Shown piece after piece: positions 52,325 to 56,959 of a DNA stretch of 56,959 nt. The notes under the pieces are model-generated. The model ran no database searches, was not told the origin of the DNA, and saw nothing but the letters and a program-made list of their open reading frames with translations. How positions within the stretch are numbered: the stretch's first letter is position 1; each line of letters starts with the position of its first letter. Source of the DNA: Oceanobacillus arenosus (lineage in GTDB: Bacteria > Bacillota > Bacilli > Bacillales > Amphibacillaceae); assembly GCF_003369575.1 (NCBI RefSeq), contig NZ_PIOC01000020.1, positions 1-56,959 on the forward strand. Reading direction: 5' to 3'. The position numbers were made by a program, and so were the translations under genes.

Positions 52325-52556
52325 AATAATTTCTTTCTACTCCTTTTTTGATCATCCAATTTCTGTAAACAGTAATAAAGACCTAGTATTTATGATAATC
52401 TTTCCCTTACTAACGAGACATAGACCTAGATTATTATAACCTATCATTCTAGAATTACCATAGGCTGTGAAATATTCCACAAATTACTAATATTGGATAT
52501 TACACAAATAACTATTATAATTAGACTAAATTTGTGGGAGTTGAATGACAGTGCAC

Positions 52557-52605
52557 TAAAAAAAGAAGTAAGCGCTCCACTGTCCAAGGTTAGCGATTAC
52601 TTCTA
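52557..52605 (-). terminator. Terminator of the ars operon
   Basis: On the minus strand AGAAGTAATCGCT pairs with AGCGCTTACTTCT (one mismatch) and is followed by TTTTTTT. It lies about 90 nt after arsC. The 369-bp gap (52325-52693) otherwise shows nothing I can name. Confidence 0.8.
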
Positions 52606-52693
52606 AGAAAATAATATACAATGCTGGACAACTGCTCTTTATGCAGTTAGTTGCTTGTGCCAGGTGTTGGCGCTACTCGGCACCTCAAGATTA

Positions 52694-53119
52694 TTAAATA
52701 AACTTTTCGCTCATAGCAAATGTCTCAATGCGCTCGCCAATTTCATCACGAACACGCTGAAATACCTCCCATACTTCCTCTTCAGTTCCTTCAGCTTTTG
52801 CTGGATCATCGAAGCCCCAATGCTCGCGTCTAACATGTATTGGTGTCATTGGACAACGATCAGCTGCATCCCCGCAGAGCGTAACGGCCATTGTTGCATT
52901 GTTTAAGTACTCGGTATCAATCATTTCGGATTGTTGTTTCGAGATATCAAGCCCAATCTCGTTCATGGCCTTCACAGCTTTAGGATTCAATCCATGTGCT
53001 TCAATTCCTGCACTTCTAATTTCCCATTCATTGCCGAGATATTTTTTTGCCCAGCCCTCTGCCATTTGACTTCTGCAAGAATTCCCTGTACATAAGAAAT
53101 AAATCGTTTTTTTAGCCAT
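52694..53119 (-). CDS. arsC: Arsenate reductase, thioredoxin-coupled (LMW-PTP type)
   Basis: This 141-residue enzyme reduces arsenate to arsenite. The P-loop '[15 protein letters not shown]' has the nucleophilic Cys10, and '[13 protein letters not shown]' supplies Cys82 and Cys89 of the disulfide relay. The acid residue is Asp in '[12 protein letters not shown]'. This is the S. aureus pI258/B. subtilis type using thioredoxin. AAGGAG precedes the ATG. It is the last gene of arsRBC, 12 nt after arsB; the product arsenite is exported by ArsB. Confidence 0.95.
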   Translation of the reverse strand: MAKKTIYFLCTGNSCRSQMAEGWAKKYLGNEWEIRSAGIEAHGLNPKAVKAMNEIGLDISKQQSEMIDTEYLNNATMAVTLCGDAADRCPMTPIHVRREHWGFDDPAKAEGTEEEVWEVFQRVRDEIGERIETFAMSEKFI

Positions 53120-53131
53120 AAGTCCATCTCC

Positions 53132-54430
53132 TTAAAAAATAAGTAATGTTAGGTATAATCCTAATAACGTAATGAAAAGAATCGGAATCGTTAATAATAT
53201 TCCTGTTTTAAAATAAGTGCCCCATGAAATTTTGATACCTTTTGTTGACAAGACATGGAGCCATGCTAGGGTTGCTAGTGAACCGATTGGCGTAATTTTT
53301 GGACCTAGATCAGATCCAATAACATTACTATAAATTAATGCTTCGCCAATCATTCCAGTAGCATTGGTCTCGGCAATGGCCAAGGCATCAATCATAACCG
53401 TTGGCATATTATTCATCACTGATGATAAGAATGCCGCAATAAAGCCCATTGCCATTGTAGAGATGAATAACCCTTGTTCCGCTGCTGCTTGTATAACTGT
53501 TGCTAGTAATGTCGTAAGTCCTGCTTCTCCTAAGCCATATACAACTACATACATACCAATGGAAAAGAAAACAATATTCCATGGTGCTCCTTTTAGAACC
53601 ACTTTAGTATTGACAGCATCACTACGTCTAGCCATGATTAGAAAGAAAATTGCAACCGCACCCGCTACAAAAGAAACAGGAATTTTAGTGGATTCACTTG
53701 AAAAATAACCAATTAATAATATGGCAAGTACATACCAAGATAAGCGAAACATTCTAGGGTCACGAATTACTGTCCGTGGTTCATGTAATTTTGATAAATC
53801 GTATTGATTTGGTATACTCTTCCGGAAATAAAGGAATAACACGATTATCGTTACGATTAGTGAAAATAGGTTTGGAATAATCATTCTTGACGCATATTCA
53901 ACAAATCCAATATTAAAGAAGTCTGCTGATACAATATTTACTAGATTACTTACTACAAATGGAAGTGAAGTAGTATCGGCAATAAATCCACTCGCCATAA
54001 TAAATGGGAAAATCATCTTTTCTGAAAAATCCAGATTGCGGACCATCGCTAGGACAATCGGTGTTAATATTAACGCTGCTCCATCATTTGCAAATAAAGC
54101 AGCCACAATTGCACCTAAAATGCTAATATAGATGAACATTTTTACCCCATTGCCTTTTGCAACTCGCGCCATATGTAGGGATGCCCATTCGAATAAACCA
54201 ATTTCATCTAAGATCAAGGAAATGAGAATAATTGCTACAAAAGATAGGGTCGCATTCCAAGTTATCCCAATTACGTCCATAACATCACTAAAATCAACCA
54301 CACCGGCTAATAAAGCAAGTATAGCTCCACCGATCGCAGACCAGCCGATTGATAGTCCTTTTGGCTGCCAAATAACTAATGTAAGTGTTACTAAAAAAAT
54401 AAATATTGCTAATATAAGTGATAGTGACAA
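53132..54430 (-). CDS. arsB: Arsenite/antimonite efflux pump ArsB
   Basis: This 432-residue protein has about 12 membrane segments of the ArsB/NhaD ion-transporter type ('[20 protein letters not shown]', '[20 protein letters not shown]', '[15 protein letters not shown]', '[20 protein letters not shown]'). It extrudes arsenite by membrane potential, no ArsA ATPase being present. The start is TTG 54430 with GGGGGA seven nt upstream. The gene sits between arsR and arsC with short gaps, so all three are cotranscribed. Confidence 0.95.
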   Translation of the reverse strand: MSLSLILAIFIFLVTLTLVIWQPKGLSIGWSAIGGAILALLAGVVDFSDVMDVIGITWNATLSFVAIILISLILDEIGLFEWASLHMARVAKGNGVKMFIYISILGAIVAALFANDGAALILTPIVLAMVRNLDFSEKMIFPFIMASGFIADTTSLPFVVSNLVNIVSADFFNIGFVEYASRMIIPNLFSLIVTIIVLFLYFRKSIPNQYDLSKLHEPRTVIRDPRMFRLSWYVLAILLIGYFSSESTKIPVSFVAGAVAIFFLIMARRSDAVNTKVVLKGAPWNIVFFSIGMYVVVYGLGEAGLTTLLATVIQAAAEQGLFISTMAMGFIAAFLSSVMNNMPTVMIDALAIAETNATGMIGEALIYSNVIGSDLGPKITPIGSLATLAWLHVLSTKGIKISWGTYFKTGILLTIPILFITLLGLYLTLLIF

Positions 54431-54445
54431 AATACGTTCCCCCGA

Positions 54446-54790
54446 TTAACAACAAGAAATGCGTGTACCATTCTTTTCAAGTTCTATTATTTTTAAATCC
54501 TGGTTAGGCAGTTGATCAAGCACTTGTTGTAAAAATGAATATTCACCACTATATTTATTAATGGAATAAAAGATCCACTGTCCCTTTCGTTCCTCTTGAA
54601 CCAATCCTAAGTCCTTTAATTTTCGCAGATGTTGACTTATCGCAGGTTGACTCATTTGAAAAATCTCGACAAATTCGCATACACAGCAAGCATGTCGATC
54701 GAGTATCTTCAACATCGTCAAACGCGTCTGATCACCTAGTAATTTTAAGATTAAAGCTGCTTTATCCATTTCGATTGCAGTTTCCACCAA
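54446..54790 (-). CDS. arsR: ArsR-family arsenic-responsive repressor
   Basis: This winged-helix repressor of about 114 residues has the As(III)-binding loop 'RHACCVCEFVEIF', containing three Cys where the classical motif is ELCVCDL. The DNA-recognition helix is 'MSQPAISQHLRKLKDLGLV'. The tail ends '-ISCC' with two more Cys. The start is unclear: TTG 54790 has GGGGAGG at 8 nt and is preferred; TTG 54796 and GTG 54787 are alternatives. It controls arsBC downstream and probably itself. ATCAT-N3-ATGAT about 25-40 nt upstream of the start may be part of the operator. Confidence 0.9.
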   Translation of the reverse strand: MVETAIEMDKAALILKLLGDQTRLTMLKILDRHACCVCEFVEIFQMSQPAISQHLRKLKDLGLVQEERKGQWIFYSINKYSGEYSFLQQVLDQLPNQDLKIIELEKNGTRISCC

Positions 54791-54921
54791 TATCAATGCC
54801 TCCCCTTTTTCTATATTATCATATAATGATTTGCTTATATATTCAAGTTAACTTTTTAATATAATCTAACTTATCCTCTGGTTACAATTCTCCTTTAGAT
54901 ATAGGAAATCAGCTTTTGTTA

Positions 54922-55053
54922 TTATGAAGCTACAACATCATAGCCTTGTTCTGATTCCGTCTGAGGTGTCGTTGGTTGTTCAGCTTTGGATTGGATAATC
55001 AATTCTCCCTTTACGTATGAATTCCATATTTTGGAACATAATAAAAACATCAT
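54922..55053 (-). other. Short open frame of doubtful status overlapping the Rieske-FAD gene leader
   Basis: On the minus strand an ATG-ATG start gives 43 residues (MMFLLCSKIWNSYVKGELII then an E/Q/T/P-rich tail ending 'GYDVVAS'). The tail composition is protein-like, as if the C-terminus of a lost gene, but there is no ribosome site and no family is recognised. It may be a pseudogene remnant or chance. Confidence 0.25.
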
Positions 55054-55078
55054 TCAACACATAATGGAGGAATTATTA

Positions 55079-56647
55079 ATGGCGCAAAACGAGCAATCTT
55101 TTTCAGAGCATCCTAAGTCCTATTGGCGAGATTTTATCAATTTCCCAAAATTTCCTAGACTAACTCAGGATATTGAAGTGGATGTGGCAATTGTTGGTGG
55201 GGGAATTACCGGAATTACTTCTGCCTATCTATTAGCAAACGAAGGATTAAAGGTTGCCATCTTGGAAGCCGATCAGTTAATGAATGGAACTACAGGACAT
55301 ACTACAGCCAAAATCACAGCACAGCATGATCTTATCTATGATGAGTTCATTACGAATATTGGGAAAAGCAAGGCAAGGCTCTATTACGAGGCAAATATTG
55401 AAGCCCTAGATTTCATCAAAAAAACAGTTAAGGAGCATAATATTGATTGCGACTTTAGCATGGAAGATGCTTATCTATATTCAACAACAGATGAGTATGC
55501 GGAAAAAATAAAAAAGGAAGCGAAAGCGTATGAAACGTTAAGCATTGCTGGGGAATTGGTTGAAACGATCCCCTTAGATATACTAATTAAAAATGCACTT
55601 ATTATGAAAGATCAGGCACAGTTTCATCCAATTAAATATCTTCTTCATCTTGTCGAAATCATCAAACAAAAGGGTGGGCTTATTTTTGAAAACACAGCAG
55701 CTGTAAATGTTGAAACAGGAAAACGACCGACCGTCCTTACTCGCGATGGTTCACGTGTCAGTGCTAAACACGTACTTGCCTGTACCCATTTTCCGTTTTA
55801 TGAGGGCCTAGGGCTCTACTCTACCAGATTACATGCGGATCGATCGTATGTACTGGCAGCAAAACCGAAAAAGGCATTTCCAGGTGGAATGTTTATTAGC
55901 GCAGACCAGCCTACCCGATCACTACGTTCCGTGAAGATCAATGGGCAAAATATGGTACTTATCGTTGGTGAAAGTCATAAGACAGGTCAGGGCGAGAAAA
56001 CGATGAAACATTATGAAGCTCTTGAAGCCTTTGGTCAGCAGGTTTTTGGTCTTGAATCCATCCCCTATTATTGGTCTGCACAAGATTTAGTCACTTTAGA
56101 TAAAGTACCATATATTGGTGAATTAACGTCTGGTCAGCCGAATATATTAATTGCTACTGGATTCAGGAAATGGGGCATGACAAATGGAACAGCTGCTGCA
56201 CTTCTATTTCGGGATATTATTTTGGATAGAAAGAATAACTTTAAGAGTTTATACACGCCGTCTAGATTTATCGCAAATCCAAGTCTAAAAAATTTCTTAG
56301 TTGAGAATGCAAATGTCGCTACACATTTAATTAAAGGGAAACTTGAAATGACCAATATCAATCCAGAAACCTTAGCTAATGACGAAGGAGCAGTTATTAC
56401 TATTAAAGGTGAGAGAAAAGGTGCATATAAGGACATGGAGGGACAGCTACATATTGTGGACACTACTTGTACACATGTTGGCTGTGAAGTTGAATGGAAT
56501 AATGGCGACCGTTCTTGGGATTGTCCTTGTCACGGTTCTAGATTTTCCTATACTGGTGAAGTACTGGAAGGCCCAGCAGAAAAACCTTTGCAAAAATATG
56601 ATTATAAAATGATTGATAATCTAACCTCTGAGGATTCTGGGTATTAA
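55079..56647 (+). CDS. FAD-dependent oxidoreductase with C-terminal Rieske [2Fe-2S] domain (YhfW-like)
   Basis: This 522-residue protein has a DAO-type FAD domain (about 15-400), with nucleotide motif 'VAIVGGGITGITSAYLLANE' and 'TTGHTTAKITAQHDLIYDE'. It is fused to a Rieske domain with 'CTHVGC' (about 466) and 'CPCHGSRF' (about 486), giving the 2 Cys + 2 His cluster ligands. B. subtilis YhfW has the same architecture; the physiological substrate is not known. ATG 55079 has TGGAGG at 8 nt; the frame extends to 54986 without a ribosome site. No signal peptide, so cytosolic. It is divergent from arsR and followed by repeat R1 and the rRNA terminator. Confidence 0.9.
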   Translation: MAQNEQSFSEHPKSYWRDFINFPKFPRLTQDIEVDVAIVGGGITGITSAYLLANEGLKVAILEADQLMNGTTGHTTAKITAQHDLIYDEFITNIGKSKARLYYEANIEALDFIKKTVKEHNIDCDFSMEDAYLYSTTDEYAEKIKKEAKAYETLSIAGELVETIPLDILIKNALIMKDQAQFHPIKYLLHLVEIIKQKGGLIFENTAAVNVETGKRPTVLTRDGSRVSAKHVLACTHFPFYEGLGLYSTRLHADRSYVLAAKPKKAFPGGMFISADQPTRSLRSVKINGQNMVLIVGESHKTGQGEKTMKHYEALEAFGQQVFGLESIPYYWSAQDLVTLDKVPYIGELTSGQPNILIATGFRKWGMTNGTAAALLFRDIILDRKNNFKSLYTPSRFIANPSLKNFLVENANVATHLIKGKLEMTNINPETLANDEGAVITIKGERKGAYKDMEGQLHIVDTTCTHVGCEVEWNNGDRSWDCPCHGSRFSYTGEVLEGPAEKPLQKYDYKMIDNLTSEDSGY

Positions 56648-56691
56648 ATCAAAAAAACGGTTGGAATAATGGATCTTCAAGATAAGAATAA

Positions 56692-56817
56692 TAGCGTAAG
56701 TGCCCGTTTAGCGACATAGGGAGGTGAGGAAAACCTCGCTTCAGCTTTAGAGATGGAGCTAAACTTGGCATTTTTGCGAAATAATGAACCACAGCCCCTT
56801 CTTTTATAACTTTCTTA
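56692..56817 (+). repeat. Dispersed structured repeat R1, copy 3 (degenerate)
   Basis: It shares 'ATAGCGTAAGTGCCCGTT', 'GGAGGTGAGG', 'CTCGCTTCAGCTTTAG' and 'GGAGCTAAAC' with copies 1 and 2 in the same order. The DnaA-box position reads GAACCACA instead of TTATCCACA. It lies between the Rieske-FAD gene and the rRNA terminator. Confidence 0.6.
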
Positions 56818-56818
56818 A

Positions 56819-56869
56819 CAAAAAAAAACACTAAGGATATGATTATTCATAGCCTTAGTGTTTTTTTTG
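56819..56869. terminator. Terminator of the rRNA operon (bidirectional)
   Basis: AACACTAAGG and CCTTAGTGTT form a 10-bp stem with a loop of about 17 nt, flanked by A9 on the left and T8 on the right. It directly follows the 5S gene on the minus strand and can also stop transcripts from the Rieske-FAD gene. Confidence 0.85.
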
Positions 56870-56873
56870 CTTA

Positions 56874-56959
56874 GCCTGGCGGCGTCCTACTCTTGCAGGG
56901 ACAAAGTCCCAACTACCATCGGCGCTGAAGAGCTTAACTACTGTGTTCGGGATGGGAAC
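56874..56959 (-). rRNA. rrf: 5S ribosomal RNA, 3' part (truncated by window edge)
   Basis: The reverse complement reads GTTCCCATCCCGAACACAGT, then AGTTAAGCTCTTCAGCGCCG, ATGGTAGT and ends GACGCCGCCAGGC, the highly conserved 3' three quarters of bacterial 5S rRNA. About 30 bases of the 5' end lie beyond the window, so an rRNA operon comes from the right on the minus strand. Confidence 0.97.

Overview
The window looks like chromosome of a low-GC, endospore-forming Bacillaceae, probably of the Oceanobacillus/Virgibacillus type. The reasons are cotJABC coat genes, AGGAGG-type ribosome binding sites, frequent TTG/GTG starts, TPP and lysine riboswitches, a GlcT-type antiterminator in front of ptsG, a LexA box of the Bacillus type, and close homologues of B. 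subtilis YabR, YkuI, YpeP, YhfW, RocA and SbcCD. No phage, plasmid or CRISPR locus is seen. All names come from reading sequence and from memory of the families; nothing was searched.

Layout. 1-90: right end of an IS3-family insertion sequence. 148-4300: small YheE-like protein and a TPP-riboswitch operon, thiY / thiamine-binding protein / thiX / thiZ / TatD-type hydrolase (minus strand). 4400-4740: a type I toxin-antitoxin locus with a 32-residue membrane toxin and a converging antisense RNA. 4960-9160: proline catabolism (putB, rocA/putC) behind a sigma-54 promoter, with the divergent sigma-54 activator and a long palindrome between them. 9190-14124: nucleoside deoxyribosyltransferase-like protein, then sbcC and sbcD. 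14642-15722: cotJABC. 15782-24887: ArAE exporter, HMG-CoA synthase, RNase H-like protein, GMC oxidoreductase with cre site and divergent LuxR regulator, degenerate YkuI-like EAL protein, guaC. 25058-26234: dapA with lysine riboswitch. 26382-31804: unknown small proteins, a SLAP-domain protein, TetR plus MFS drug exporter, a MITE-like element, SDR. 31910-37094: a two-gene aminotransferase/ThDP-enzyme operon, yabR and small proteins. 37501-45208: a dense cyclic-di-GMP region (CBS-GGDEF, EAL, PAS-GGDEF-EAL, PAS-PAS-GGDEF-EAL) with an SOS-controlled Y-family polymerase inside it. 45337-52324: RocB-like M20 peptidase, ptsG and glcT, chemoreceptor. 52694-56647: arsRBC and a Rieske-FAD protein. 56874-56959: the 3' part of a 5S rRNA on the minus strand, so an rRNA operon enters from the right.

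How genes connect. The thi operon imports and may process a thiamine precursor; ThDP is used by the enzyme at 31910-33547. Proline is oxidised to glutamate under a dedicated sigma-54 circuit. Glucose uptake is controlled by GlcT, and a perfect cre site suggests CcpA control of the GMC oxidoreductase. Five proteins carry GGDEF and/or EAL domains, one at 22.5 kb and four between 37.5 and 45.2 kb.

Dispersed repeats are the least ordinary part of the window: three copies of a structured repeat carrying DnaA-box-like 9-mers, two copies (one internally deleted) of a MITE-like element with terminal inverted repeats, and two copies of a third repeat, one of which supplies the stop codon of a GGDEF-EAL gene.
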